NCBI GenBank assembly: GCA_025963715.1
Contig: JAOQAG010000010.1
Span: 1 to 64,000, forward strand
Origin: Bacteroidota bacterium
GTDB taxonomy: Bacteria; Bacteroidota; Bacteroidia; 2-12-FULL-35-15
Length of the DNA: 64,000 nt
Direction of reading: 5' to 3'
Shown piece by piece: positions 37,140-49,083 of this stretch. Within the stretch, counting starts at the first letter, position 1. Every line of letters starts with the position of its first letter. Both the position numbers and the translations under genes were made by a program. The notes below the pieces were generated by a model. That model made no database searches. It was not told where the DNA came from and saw nothing but the letters and a program-made list of their open reading frames with translations.

Positions 37140-39587
37140 TTATTTTTTTGCTACTGTTTTTTTAACGGCCGTTTTTTTGACTGCCACCTTTTTCACAGCT
37201 TTCTTAGCGGCTTTTTTCACAGCTTTTTTAGGCGTTGCTTTTTTTGCTGCAGCTTGTTTAAATGGTTTTGCGGCTGTTTTTTTCTTGAAGCGGTTTCCTT
37301 TGCTTGCGTTTTTTGGATCAGCTGCAATATCAAGACATTCCTGCAAGGTTAATGCTTTCGGGTCGATGCCTTTCGGCAATTTAAAGTTGTTATCTCCGAT
37401 CACGAGGTACGGTCCCCAGCGACCGTTGAGCAATTGTACTTCCGGATTTTCAGGGAATGTTTTGATGTATTTATCAATTTCCGCCTGGCGTTTTGCAAGG
37501 ATCAATTCGATGCAACGGTCTGCAGAAACAGTCATTGGATCATCTTCTTTTTTGAGGGAAACGAAAATGCTGTTGTGACGGATATACGGGCCAAAGCGAC
37601 CAATTGCCACGACCATTTCCTTGCCTTCGAATTCGCCTGCCACACGTGGTAATTTAAAAAGATCCTGTGCTTCATCAAACGTAATTGTATCAAGGCGCTG
37701 ATCCTTGCGAAGGCTGGCAAATTTCGGTTTGTTATTTTCGTCATTTCCTTCGCCAAGCTGTGCCATCGGGCCAAAACGGCCAATCCGCACGTATACATTT
37801 TTCCGGGTTACGGGATCAACTCCTAACAGGCGTTCGCCGGATGCACGCTCTGAATTTTCGGAAGTATTTTCTACATTTTTATGAAAAGGCGTGTAAAAAT
37901 CAGCCAGCATTTTTGTCCATACGATCTTCCCTTCGGCAATGTCATCAAACTCTTCCTCTACTTTTGCGGTGAAGTTAAAATCCATAATCTGCGGAAATTC
38001 TTTCAATAAAAAATCGTTTACCACCATCCCGATATCGGTTGGAAATAATTTTGTTTTTTCAGCGCCCGTACCTTCGGAACGCACTTCATCAGTGATTTTC
38101 CCGGCTTTTAATGTGAGCACATTAAAATTACGCTGAACACCTTCTCTGTCCTCTTTCACCACGTATTCACGTTTTTGAACGGTAGAGATGGTTGGCGCAT
38201 ACGTAGACGGACGGCCGATTCCCAGTTCTTCCAGTTTTTTCACCAAACTTGCTTCGGTATATCTTGCAGGATGGTGCGTGTAACGCTCCATTGCCGTAAT
38301 TTCATTTGCTTTGAGCTTCTCTCCTACTTTCATCGGCGGAAGCATTCCAGCCTGATTTTCCTCGTCTTCATCATCGGTTCCTTCTAAATAAACTTTCAGG
38401 AAACCATCAAATTTTAACACTTCACCTTGTACTACAAATTTTCCGGTAGTGCCGGAAGCAGTGATCACCACAGTAGTTTTCTCCAATTCGGCATCGCTCA
38501 TTTGAGAAGAGATGGTACGTTTCCAGATCAGATCATACAAACGCTTATCGGCTGAATCTCCATCTATTGTTTGGTTTTGAATGTACGTTGGACGAATGGC
38601 CTCATGCGCTTCCTGTGCGCCTTTTGATTTGGTTTTGTACTGGCGGATGTTTAAATATTTATCTCCGTAATTGCCGGTGATGGTTTCTTTAGCCTGATCG
38701 ATGGCGGTTCCGGAAAGGTTCACCGAATCGGTTCTCATGTAGGTGATTTTTCCACTTTCGTATAAACGCTGCGCAACTACCATTGTTTGAGCAACCGAAA
38801 AACCAAGCTTGCGGCTGGCTTCCTGTTGCAACGTTGATGTTGTAAATGGCGCAGAAGGTGATTTTTTTGTTGGCCTTGTTTCGAGGCTATCGATTGTAAA
38901 ATCAGCATTTTCGCATTTTTGTAAGAATGCGCGTGCTTCTTCGAGTGTTTTAAATTTTGTAGATAATTCGGCTTTTACATTGGCGTTACCCGCCATGAAG
39001 TTGGCTGTTACCTTATAAGAGGAAGTGCTTTTAAAGTTCATGATCTCGCGCTCACGCTCCACGATGAGGCGAACGGTAACGGACTGTACACGGCCTGCAG
39101 ACAGGGACGGGCGCACTTTTTTCCACAGCACGGGTGACAATTCAAATCCAACAAGGCGATCAAGGATCCGGCGTGCCTGCTGTGCATCCACCAAATGTTT
39201 ATCGATGGTACGCGGATTGGCGATGGCATTTTTAATTGCGGGCTTGGTGATCTCGTGAAAAACGATGCGTTTTGTATTTTTTTCAGTTAATCCGAGCGAC
39301 TCGTATAAATGCCAGGAAATGGCTTCTCCTTCACGGTCCTCATCGGTTGCTAACCAAACCATATCGGCACTTTTTGATAATTTTTTTAATTCGGCGACCA
39401 CTTTCGCTTTGTCGGGAGAGATCTCGTAATTGGGTAGAAATTTATTTTCAATATCCACTCCTAATCCTTTTTTTGCAAGGTCACGTACGTGGCCGAAGCT
39501 TGATCTGACAGTATATCCTTCTCCTAAGAATCCTTCAATAGTCTTGGCCTTTGCAGGGGACTCCACAATCACTAAATTTTTGCTCAT
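37140..39587 (-). CDS. topA: DNA topoisomerase I with Lys/Ala-rich C-terminal tail
   Basis: MSKNLVIVESPAKAKTIEGFLG; DEDREGEAISWHL; YMRTDSVNLS; tail KKAVKKAAKKAVKKVAVKKTAVKK. Confidence 0.98.
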   Translation of the reverse strand: MSKNLVIVESPAKAKTIEGFLGEGYTVRSSFGHVRDLAKKGLGVDIENKFLPNYEISPDKAKVVAELKKLSKSADMVWLATDEDREGEAISWHLYESLGLTEKNTKRIVFHEITKPAIKNAIANPRTIDKHLVDAQQARRILDRLVGFELSPVLWKKVRPSLSAGRVQSVTVRLIVEREREIMNFKSTSSYKVTANFMAGNANVKAELSTKFKTLEEARAFLQKCENADFTIDSLETRPTKKSPSAPFTTSTLQQEASRKLGFSVAQTMVVAQRLYESGKITYMRTDSVNLSGTAIDQAKETITGNYGDKYLNIRQYKTKSKGAQEAHEAIRPTYIQNQTIDGDSADKRLYDLIWKRTISSQMSDAELEKTTVVITASGTTGKFVVQGEVLKFDGFLKVYLEGTDDEDEENQAGMLPPMKVGEKLKANEITAMERYTHHPARYTEASLVKKLEELGIGRPSTYAPTISTVQKREYVVKEDREGVQRNFNVLTLKAGKITDEVRSEGTGAEKTKLFPTDIGMVVNDFLLKEFPQIMDFNFTAKVEEEFDDIAEGKIVWTKMLADFYTPFHKNVENTSENSERASGERLLGVDPVTRKNVYVRIGRFGPMAQLGEGNDENNKPKFASLRKDQRLDTITFDEAQDLFKLPRVAGEFEGKEMVVAIGRFGPYIRHNSIFVSLKKEDDPMTVSADRCIELILAKRQAEIDKYIKTFPENPEVQLLNGRWGPYLVIGDNNFKLPKGIDPKALTLQECLDIAADPKNASKGNRFKKKTAAKPFKQAAAKKATPKKAVKKAAKKAVKKVAVKKTAVKKTVAKK

Positions 39588-39780
39588 CTATATCGAGTTA
39601 TTAGAGTTTACGCATTTTGAAAATGAAGTAGTACTTTGAGTAAGTGATTTTCAAAAAGCGCTGCAAAGAAAACAAATCAAAATTGAATTATCCAAATTTT
39701 GATTTGCATTTGTCAGACTATATATATAAATATATATATAAATTTTTCAAATTTTTTTAAAAAATATCAAATCGCGCCAT

Positions 39781-39811
39781 TTTGTCACGCGCTTATTTTT
39801 AATTATCTTTG
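39781..39811 (+). promoter_or_regulatory. Bacteroidetes-type housekeeping promoter for miaB
   Basis: TTTG ... N19 ... TATCTTTG fits the TTG-N(17-23)-TAnnTTTG consensus. Confidence 0.7.
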
Positions 39812-39840
39812 CCAACTGAAAAAAAGCATACACATTTTAA

Positions 39841-41319
39841 TTGCGGTTGCGCCGATGGTGCAAAAGCAAATCGAATAAAAAAGAGATGAGCGAGAATAAA
39901 GTTATTGATGAGAGCAAACAAGGCGAAGCTTTGATGATTGAACAACCGGTGCAGCCGAATGGGAAAAAGCTGTTCCTGGAAAGTTATGGCTGTGCGATGA
40001 ATTTTTCGGACAGCGAAATCGTTGCGTCCATATTAAAGGATAAGGGTTTTACAACCACACAGGATTTTTTTGAGGCGGATGTGATCTTTGTGAATACCTG
40101 CGCGATCCGTGAAGGAGCGGAACAGCGTGTACGGCAGCGCTTAACGGAATATAAAAAAGCGAAGAAAACCAATCCCGACCTGATCGTGGGTGTATTGGGC
40201 TGTATGGCGGAGCGTTTGAAATCTCAATTTTTGGAGCAGGAAAAGCTGGTGGATATTGTGGTGGGGCCTGATGCTTACCGCAGTTTACCGGAGCTGATCG
40301 AGATCGCGGAAACGGGACAGAAAGCGGTGAACGTGCTTTTATCGAAAGAAGAAACGTATGCGGACATTGCGCCGGTACGTTTGGGTTCGAATGGTGTAAC
40401 AGCGTTCATCAGCATTACGCGCGGCTGTGATAATATGTGCGCCTTTTGCGTGGTACCGTTTACACGGGGCCGTGAGCGCAGCCGCGATCCGGAAACAATT
40501 ATCCGCGAAGCTACAGAGCTTTTTGAACAAGGTTACAGGGAAGTTACACTGCTGGGGCAAAATGTGGATTCTTATTTATGGACGGGCGGCGGATTAAAAA
40601 AAGAAAATCCTTCGGCGGAGGAATTAAAGGATGCAACCACGTTTGCACAATTACTGGAACAAGTGGCACTGATCAATACGGATCTGCGGGTGCGTTTCAG
40701 TACATCGCACCCGAAAGATATGGGCGATGAGGTGTTGCATACGATCGCGAAGTATAATAATATTTGCAGCTACATTCACTTACCGGTGCAATCCGGAAAT
40801 TCAAGGATCTTAGAGATGATGAACCGCGGTTATACGCGTGAATGGTATTTGGGAAGGATCGATGCGATCAGAAGGATCATTCCGGATGCAGGCATTTCCA
40901 TGGATATTATTACGGGATTTTGCTCGGAAACAGAGGAAGAGCACCAGGATACTTTGTCGCTGATGGAAGCTGTAAAATATGATTTCGGATACATGTTTGC
41001 ATACAGCGAGCGCCCGAAAACACTTGCGGAACGGAAATATCCGGATGATGTGCCTGCGGAAATAAAAAGCAGAAGGCTGGCAGAGATTGTGGAATTGCAG
41101 GTAAAACATTCGGCGGAGCGTACGAAAGCGGGTGTTGGAAAAGTTCACAGGGTACTGACGGAAGGCGTTTCAAAAAAATCGAAGGAACAATTGTTTGGAA
41201 GGAATTCACAGAATACGGTGGTTGTGTTTCCAAAGGAGAATTTTCAAAAAGGAGATTATGTGAACGTTTACGTAGAAAGCTGTACGGGCGGAACGTTGAT
41301 TGGAAAGGCTATCTACTAA
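39841..41319 (+). CDS. miaB: tRNA-2-methylthio-N6-dimethylallyladenosine synthase; likely start MSENKV at 39886
   Basis: [38 protein letters not shown] radical-SAM motif, C-terminal TRAM. Confidence 0.97.
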   Translation: MRLRRWCKSKSNKKEMSENKVIDESKQGEALMIEQPVQPNGKKLFLESYGCAMNFSDSEIVASILKDKGFTTTQDFFEADVIFVNTCAIREGAEQRVRQRLTEYKKAKKTNPDLIVGVLGCMAERLKSQFLEQEKLVDIVVGPDAYRSLPELIEIAETGQKAVNVLLSKEETYADIAPVRLGSNGVTAFISITRGCDNMCAFCVVPFTRGRERSRDPETIIREATELFEQGYREVTLLGQNVDSYLWTGGGLKKENPSAEELKDATTFAQLLEQVALINTDLRVRFSTSHPKDMGDEVLHTIAKYNNICSYIHLPVQSGNSRILEMMNRGYTREWYLGRIDAIRRIIPDAGISMDIITGFCSETEEEHQDTLSLMEAVKYDFGYMFAYSERPKTLAERKYPDDVPAEIKSRRLAEIVELQVKHSAERTKAGVGKVHRVLTEGVSKKSKEQLFGRNSQNTVVVFPKENFQKGDYVNVYVESCTGGTLIGKAIY

Positions 41320-41571
41320 ATACTAATTTGTACTAATGTACCAATCTGTGTGGATGCTGTGTGTGATTGGAACGCAGATTTATTAGGATTGTTAAGATTA
41401 AAAAGGATAGCTGTGTTTACAAGTACCGCTTATAATAAAAAAGATAGTTGTGTCTATTACTAAATACCAGTTTGTGTTTGGCTGCGGGAGGAAGGATTTC
41501 TGTTGAAATTAACATCGTATCTAAAAGTGTAATCAACAGCTATGATGATTTAGTAATTTTTTAAAATCGTA

Positions 41572-42816
41572 TTGGGAATGACAATTCAGGAAATAAAAAA
41601 CAGGTTTGGAATTATCGGCAGTTCGTCGGCGCTTGACAGGGCAATTGATATTGCAAAGCAGGTGGCACCAACGGATCTGACGGTACTCATCACCGGAGAA
41701 AGCGGAACGGGGAAAGAAGTTTTTCCGCAGATCATTCATAATTTAAGTGCGCGTAAACACGGACAATACATTGCGGTAAACTGCGGTGCGATGCCGGAAG
41801 GAACGATCGATTCGGAATTATTCGGACATGAAAAAGGTTCGTTTACGGGTGCACATGAAGCACGCAAAGGTTATTTTGAAGTGGCCAGCGGCGGAACTAT
41901 TTTTTTAGATGAAGTTGCGGAAATGCCGATCGCTACGCAAGCACGTTTGTTGCGTGTATTGGAAAGCGGCGAATTTATAAAGGTTGGTTCTTCCAAGGTG
42001 TTGAAAACGGATGTGCGTGTGGTGGCGGCAACGAATGTGAACATTCAGCAGGCGATCGAAAAAGGGAAATTCAGGGAAGATCTATTTTACCGTTTGAATA
42101 CGGTGCCGATCACGGTGCCGCCTTTGCGCGAACGCAAGCAGGATATTCATTTATTGTTCCGGAAATTTGCTGCGGATTTTTCGGCAAAATACCGCATGCC
42201 GACGATCAAACTGGATGCGAATGCGGAACAGATTCTATCGAATTATTACTGGCAGGGAAATGTTCGCCAGCTCAAAAATATTACGGAACAAATTTCGGTG
42301 ATCGAGCGTCAGCGCGATATTGATGCGGAAACACTGATCAAATATTTGCCGATCCATCAAACTTCCCAATTACCTGTATTGGCAAGTAATGTAAGTGCAG
42401 GCAATGATTTCAGTGAACGCGATATTTTGTATAAAGTGCTGTTCGATATGAAAAAGGACATGATGGATCTGAAAAAAATTGTGGTGGACCTGATCGAAAA
42501 TGACAATCAGCTGAACCAGGATTTTCAACCGGAGAATGCACACCTGATCAAGAAATTGTACCAGGAAGTAGGCTCGCCGGAAACAACGATCCAGTTGGGT
42601 TACAACAATACAACACCTGCGATCATCAAGCCAAATGAAGATAATCCGACACAGGTAATCGAAGTGGAAGAAACGCTTTCGCTGCAGGAAATTGAAGAGG
42701 ACATGATCAAAAAAGCGCTGATCAAACACAAAGGAAAACGGAAAAATGCGGCGAAGGAATTGGGGATTTCGGAGAGGACGCTTTACAGAAAAATCAATGA
42801 ATATAATATTAAATAG
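41572..42816 (+). CDS. Sigma-54 interaction domain transcriptional regulator (no receiver domain)
   Basis: GESGTGKEVFPQIIHNLS, DSELFGHEKGSFTGAHEARKGYFE, C-terminal Fis HTH; N-terminus begins directly with AAA+ domain. Confidence 0.95.
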   Translation: MGMTIQEIKNRFGIIGSSSALDRAIDIAKQVAPTDLTVLITGESGTGKEVFPQIIHNLSARKHGQYIAVNCGAMPEGTIDSELFGHEKGSFTGAHEARKGYFEVASGGTIFLDEVAEMPIATQARLLRVLESGEFIKVGSSKVLKTDVRVVAATNVNIQQAIEKGKFREDLFYRLNTVPITVPPLRERKQDIHLLFRKFAADFSAKYRMPTIKLDANAEQILSNYYWQGNVRQLKNITEQISVIERQRDIDAETLIKYLPIHQTSQLPVLASNVSAGNDFSERDILYKVLFDMKKDMMDLKKIVVDLIENDNQLNQDFQPENAHLIKKLYQEVGSPETTIQLGYNNTTPAIIKPNEDNPTQVIEVEETLSLQEIEEDMIKKALIKHKGKRKNAAKELGISERTLYRKINEYNIK

Positions 42817-43029
42817 ATTATTGAGGAATTAGGATTAAGGAATTGGGATTGGGTGTTAGTTGTGAGAAGTTCGTTGTTGGAGGTTCGAAGTTCGGAGACG
42901 GTAAAAAGCAAGCAAGTGTTAAATTAAGGAATTGGGATTAAGGAATTAGGATTAGGTGTTAGTTGCGATGCTGGTAGTTTAGTTTGTGGTTAGTTGTTCG
43001 GAGACGGTAAAAAATAAACAAGGAATAAA

Positions 43030-43569
43030 TTGAAGAATTTCTTTTATATAAAAAATGCATTTTTTAAAACGCTGGTATTGAGCTGCGCTGTTATGTTTCT
43101 TGCTGCTTTCAGTGGTTGTAAGGGCGTGCATTACGGTTTGAGCGGAGCAACTATTCCGCCTGAAGCGCAAACAGTATCGGTGCAATATTTCCAGACGGTT
43201 GCAACATTGGCGCCACCTACATTGAGCCAAAGTTTTACGGAAGCGCTGCGCGATAAACTGAGTGCGACAAGGCTTGCATTGGTAAGCAAAGCAGGCGATC
43301 TTAATTTTGAAGGCAGCATTACGGGCTATGCCACTACTCCAATTGCGATCCAAAGTACTGACCAGGCCGCGCAGAACAGGCTGACTATTTCGGTAAACGT
43401 AAAATATACCTGTGCTTTTGATGAGAAGAAAAATTTTGAGCAGGTATTTACACGTTATGCGGATTATAACAGCTCGCAAAGCCTAGCAGCTGTAGAATCG
43501 CAGCTGATACAGGATATTGATGAGCAGCTGACACTGGATATTTTTAACCGCGCACTTAATGATTGGTAG
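43030..43569 (+). CDS. LptE family LPS-assembly lipoprotein
   Basis: Lipobox-like AAFSGCKGVHYGLSGATIPPEAQTVSVQYFQ; typical position between sigma-54 regulator and secG. Confidence 0.85.
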   Translation: MKNFFYIKNAFFKTLVLSCAVMFLAAFSGCKGVHYGLSGATIPPEAQTVSVQYFQTVATLAPPTLSQSFTEALRDKLSATRLALVSKAGDLNFEGSITGYATTPIAIQSTDQAAQNRLTISVNVKYTCAFDEKKNFEQVFTRYADYNSSQSLAAVESQLIQDIDEQLTLDIFNRALNDW

Positions 43570-43682
43570 TGTGGAAAGTTGAAAGAAAAAGAAAGAAGGC
43601 AGTCGACAGTTGGCAAAGTAAAAAAGGCAATAAATAAAAAAAGGAAATAAGACTGATTAAACTTTATACAAAAAAAACGAAT

Positions 43683-44957
43683 TTGAACCGGAATCAATTT
43701 ATATCGTACATGGAAGATCCTGATAAGTTATCGGGGAATGACGGTGTATTGCTTTCGGGACTGGTGAAGGATTTTCCTTATTTTCAGACGGCTTATTTAC
43801 TTTATTCAAAAAGTCTGCACAATCAAAACAGCATTCATTATAACAACCAGTTGAAGGTCACGGCAGCTTACGCGACGGACCGGAAAGTGCTGCATCGCCT
43901 GATCACGAAAAAAGCGGAACCGGCGCTTGAAAAAATGCTGGAGATCGTTCATTCGCCTGTTGTGGAAGCAATAACGGAGGAAATAAAAACAGAACAAGCG
44001 GTAATTGAAGTGGTGAAAGCGGAGCTTGTAACACCAGTTGAATCGCCTGTGATACCAGTAACGACCAGGGAAGAAAAGAAAGAAGAAATTGTTGTTTCAG
44101 AAAAGATAATTGAACCGGTAAAAATAGAAATTCCGGTTGTTGAAGTACAAAAAACGGAAATCAAAGAAACGATTGTTCCGCCTGTAATTGCTGAGGTTAA
44201 AGAAAAGAAAGAAGTTGTTGCAATTGAGTCAAAAGCAGAAGAACCGAAAGCACCCGAAGAAAAAATTACGACAGAAGTAAAAAACGACAGCGGGATTATT
44301 CCGGAACTGCAACTGGAGTATTTATCGACGGCGGCAGATGCTCTGATTGAAATGGAGCTGTTGAATACGGAACCTTTTGGGGAAGATGATCATGTGATTG
44401 CCGAAGGAGAAACGGAAGAGCCGGGGGTTGAAGAAACAGCAGAAAATGAGCCGCAGGAACGTGTGGAGTCGGATTTTGTGCTGAATACCCCTGTAGTGCG
44501 TGTAATTGCTGAAATAAAGGAAGAAAAGGCCGAAACACAGCAAGCAGAGGAAAATTTCAATCAAAATAGCCCGCATTCGTTCTCGGAATGGTTAAAACAT
44601 GCTGCTGTGGCGGATGATTCAGCTAAAAAAGAAGAACCGGCACCAAAAACCAGGCAAAGGTCTGAAACTGGCATTTTTAGTGCGTTTGACCTGATCGATA
44701 AGTTTATCAAGGAGGAACCGAAGATCACGCGCCAGAAAACCGAATTTTACAGTCCGGTGAACATGGCCAAGCAGAGTGTAGCGGATGATATTACGTTTGT
44801 GAGCGAAACTCTGGCTAAAATTTACGTTTTACAGGGAAATTATACCAAGGCATTGCATGCTTATGAAAATTTACGCTTGAAATATCCAGAAAAAAGACTT
44901 TACTTTGCAACCCAAATTAAAAATTTAAGAAAACTCATTAATCAACAAAAAGCATAA
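43683..44957 (+). CDS. Hypothetical protein with charged low-complexity centre and C-terminal TPR-like motif
   Basis: ETLAKIYVLQGNYTKALHAYENLRLKYPEKRLYFATQIKNLRK. Confidence 0.85.
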   Translation: MNRNQFISYMEDPDKLSGNDGVLLSGLVKDFPYFQTAYLLYSKSLHNQNSIHYNNQLKVTAAYATDRKVLHRLITKKAEPALEKMLEIVHSPVVEAITEEIKTEQAVIEVVKAELVTPVESPVIPVTTREEKKEEIVVSEKIIEPVKIEIPVVEVQKTEIKETIVPPVIAEVKEKKEVVAIESKAEEPKAPEEKITTEVKNDSGIIPELQLEYLSTAADALIEMELLNTEPFGEDDHVIAEGETEEPGVEETAENEPQERVESDFVLNTPVVRVIAEIKEEKAETQQAEENFNQNSPHSFSEWLKHAAVADDSAKKEEPAPKTRQRSETGIFSAFDLIDKFIKEEPKITRQKTEFYSPVNMAKQSVADDITFVSETLAKIYVLQGNYTKALHAYENLRLKYPEKRLYFATQIKNLRKLINQQKA

Positions 44958-44960
44958 GGC

Positions 44961-45344
44961 ATGGCAACTTTAATTTCAATAGCAATCATCATTGTTTGTA
45001 TTCTTTTAATCCTGATCGTATTGGTTCAGAACTCAAAAGGCGGCGGACTGGCATCTTCTTTCTCTTCATCGAACCAGGTAATGGGCGTAAGAAAAACAGG
45101 AGATTTTTTAGAAAAAGCAACATGGACATTGGCTGTTGCATTGTTGGTATTAAGTATTGCATCAGCGGCGTTTACAAAAACTCCGGATGCGAATGCTGCA
45201 GGAAAAGTAGATTCGGCAACACGTAAAGTGGGTGCTAATACAAGTGCTCCTGCTCCTACAGGTGGCCCGGCTGCGCCTGCTCCAGGCGCGGCTAAACCAG
45301 TGGCACCTGTACCAGCACCAGCGAACAATGTACCGGGACACTAA
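44961..45344 (+). CDS. secG: Preprotein translocase subunit SecG with Ala/Pro-rich C-terminal extension
   Basis: LILIVLVQNSKGGGLASSFSSSNQVMGVRKTGDFLEKATWTLA. Confidence 0.95.
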   Translation: MATLISIAIIIVCILLILIVLVQNSKGGGLASSFSSSNQVMGVRKTGDFLEKATWTLAVALLVLSIASAAFTKTPDANAAGKVDSATRKVGANTSAPAPTGGPAAPAPGAAKPVAPVPAPANNVPGH

Positions 45345-45368
45345 TTATTTCAAGGAAATACATTTAAA

Positions 45369-45405
45369 AATGTCAGAATGTCCGCAGACATTTCTGGCAT
45401 TTTTT
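45369..45405 (+). terminator. Hairpin plus T-tract downstream of secG, upstream of groES
   Basis: AATGTCAGAATGTC-CGCA-GACATTTCTGGCATT followed by TTTTT. Confidence 0.65.
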
Positions 45406-45520
45406 GTTTACTGCTATATTGTCCGTTATCCCATTAATACAGCATTTGGTATAAAATGTGACTAGCAGGAAGCACAAAAAAATAACAATAAAAGTTTAAC
45501 TATAAATCATAAAAATCAAC

Positions 45521-45799
45521 ATGGCAAAATTAAGTATCAAACCGCTGGCAGACAGAGTAATTGTAGAAGCTGCTGCCGCTGAAGAAAAAACTGCAGGAGG
45601 AATTATCATTCCGGATACTGCGAAAGAGAAACCACAAAAAGGAAAAGTGATTGCTGTAGGCACCGGAAAAAAAGACGAGCCAATGACTGTAAAAGTTGGT
45701 GATATTGTGTTGTACGGAAAGTATGCCGGAACTGAGATCCAGGTAGAAGGAAAAGATCTGCTGATCATGAGAGAGAGCGATATTTTTGCAATCGTTTAG
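45521..45799 (+). CDS. groES: Co-chaperonin GroES
   Basis: [42 protein letters not shown]. Confidence 0.99.
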   Translation: MAKLSIKPLADRVIVEAAAAEEKTAGGIIIPDTAKEKPQKGKVIAVGTGKKDEPMTVKVGDIVLYGKYAGTEIQVEGKDLLIMRESDIFAIV

Positions 45800-45800
45800 T

Positions 45801-46023
45801 ATGGATAACGAACAGAAACGAATCGGGGTTCAGCGAATAACGAATTAAACGAATAACGAATCTGTGTGTACGGATAACGAACAGAAGCGAAATTATGAAT
45901 CGGGGTTCAACGAATAACGAATTAAACGAATAACGAATCTGTGTGTACGGATAACGAACAGAAGCGAAATTACGAATCGGGGTTTGACGAATAACGAATT
46001 AAATGAATAACGAATGTGTGTGT
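45801..46023 (+). repeat. About 3 tandem copies of a 77-bp repeat between groES and groEL
   Basis: Units starting GTGTGTACGGATAACGAACAGAAGCGAAATTA at 45864 and 45941, preceded by a shortened copy. Confidence 0.9.
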
Positions 46024-46057
46024 TAAAATCAAATATAGTAAACACAGATACTAATCA

Positions 46058-47729
<1,672 letters not shown>

Positions 47730-47749
47730 TTATTTATCTTTTTAATATT

Positions 47750-47782
47750 AAAAAACCTCGTGTAAATTACACGAGGTTTTTT
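47750..47782 (+). terminator. groEL terminator
   Basis: AAAAAACCTCGTGTAA-ATTACACGAGGTTTTTT. Confidence 0.85.
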
Positions 47783-47846
47783 ATTTTGTGATTTGTTTTC
47801 TTTACTTCTACTTTTTGGCGGCCAAAAAGTAGCAAAAAGCCTTTTT

Positions 47847-47999
47847 ATCTTGTAAGGCAATTTCTTCTTCCGCTATCGCTCAGAAGAACCGCGGTTAATA
47901 ATCGCCAGGTGGTTCTCAGCATTGATTCGATATAGGCGAAATGACTCTTTGTTTCGGAAATATTTGTAGGCGATTATTCCCGCTATTGCTGTACAAGAT
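47847..47999 (-). repeat. Structured dispersed repeat, copy D (153 bp, inverted)
   Basis: Reverse complement begins ATCTTGTACAGCAATAGCGGGAATAATCGCC and ends GGCGATTATTAACCGCGGTTCTTCTGAGCGATAGCGGAAGAAGAAATTGCCTTACAAGAT. Confidence 0.9.
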
Positions 48000-48454
48000 C
48001 AAAAGCGTCTACCCGGGTGAGCAGTATTTTTAATAGTGATCAGGCGCTATGTTTATACTGTGTGTGACAACACACATGAACTAGTTGATGAATTTGCACG
48101 ATGATCAGATCATAATAAAATCATAAGCGCCACAGGCGATCCTTTTTAACATCATAAAAAATCATTTTTGATCTGCGTTCCGATACACAGCAAGCATTAG
48201 TGTAATTCGTCCGGCGATTATTCCCGCTATTGCTGCACAAGATCAAAAGCGTCTACCCGGGTGAGTATCGTTTTTAATGACGATTGCCGCGCTGTGTTTG
48301 AGTTACTAGGAAATACTATTATTATTAATTATCTGTTTGATAGATTTGCACTAAAATCAGGTCATAAAAAATCATACTTCGCCACAGGCGATCTTTTTTT
48401 ATATCATAAAAATCATTTTTGATCTGCGTTCCGATACACAGCAAGCATTAGTGT
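47971..48454. repeat. Two diverged tandem units of about 244 bp (47971-48214, 48215-48454)
   Basis: Shared CGATTATTCCCGCTATTGCTG..ACAAGATCAAAAGCGTCTACCCGGGTGAG and ATCATTTTTGATCTGCGTTCCGATACACAGCAAGCATTAGTGT. Confidence 0.88.
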
Positions 48455-48518
48455 TAACCGGATTGTGTAGTGCAAAGAATTGTAATTTTTATTTGGTTAT
48501 ACTAATTCAAAAAAACAA

Positions 48519-48549
48519 AACCCCGTGTTTGTTACACGAGGTTTTATTT
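48519..48549 (+). terminator. Second terminator closely resembling the groEL terminator
   Basis: AAAACCCCGTGTTTGTTACACGAGGTTTTATTTT. Confidence 0.7.
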
Positions 48550-48578
48550 TATGGTTTGATTCGTCTAACATTTATGAG

Positions 48579-48600
48579 ATCCCGTGTCGGGGCACGGGAT
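48579..48600. repeat. Short hairpin ATCCCGTG-TCGGGG-CACGGGAT
   Basis: 8-bp perfect arms; followed by GACAG. Confidence 0.7.
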
Positions 48601-48639
48601 GACAGCATTATTAAAGATTTGTAATTAAACAGTAATGGT

Positions 48640-49083
48640 TTATTTACTCAACAATTCTTTTACGATAGTGGAAATTATTTTTCCATCGGCTTTACCGGCT
48701 AATTGTTTGGAAGCAACGCCCATTACTTTTCCCATATCGGCTGGAGATGATGCGCCAAGGGTAGCGATGATTTTTGCTACTTCTGCGCGGGTTTCATCTT
48801 CGGTCATTTGTTTTGGCAAATATGCCTCGATCACTGCTGCCTGCGACAATTCCACTTCTGCAAGATCTTCACGGTTTTGTGTTTTGTATACATCCGCCGT
48901 TTCTTTGCGCTGCTTTACCATTTTTTGCAAGGCTTTTGTTTCCGATTCGTCGGTGTAGCCTTCCGAAGATGTTTTTAATAATAAAATCGCGGATTTTACA
49001 GCGCGTAATGCTTCTAATTTTGCTGCTTCTTTTGCAAGCATGGCAGATTTAATGTCTGCGTTTATTTTTTCTTCTAAAGCCAT
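48640..49083 (-). CDS. GatB/YqeY domain-containing protein
   Basis: EEKINADIKSAMLAKEAAKLEALRAVKSAILL ... DMGKVMGVASKQLAGKADGKIISTIVKELL. Confidence 0.95.
   Translation of the reverse strand: MALEEKINADIKSAMLAKEAAKLEALRAVKSAILLLKTSSEGYTDESETKALQKMVKQRKETADVYKTQNREDLAEVELSQAAVIEAYLPKQMTEDETRAEVAKIIATLGASSPADMGKVMGVASKQLAGKADGKIISTIVKELLSK

Noticed and set aside
43683-44957. Charged low-complexity region as a possible pseudogene or repeat expansion
   Set aside because: The frame is intact with a sensible TPR-like C-terminus and sits in a common miaB-lptE-secG context; treated as an ordinary protein with a disordered linker.
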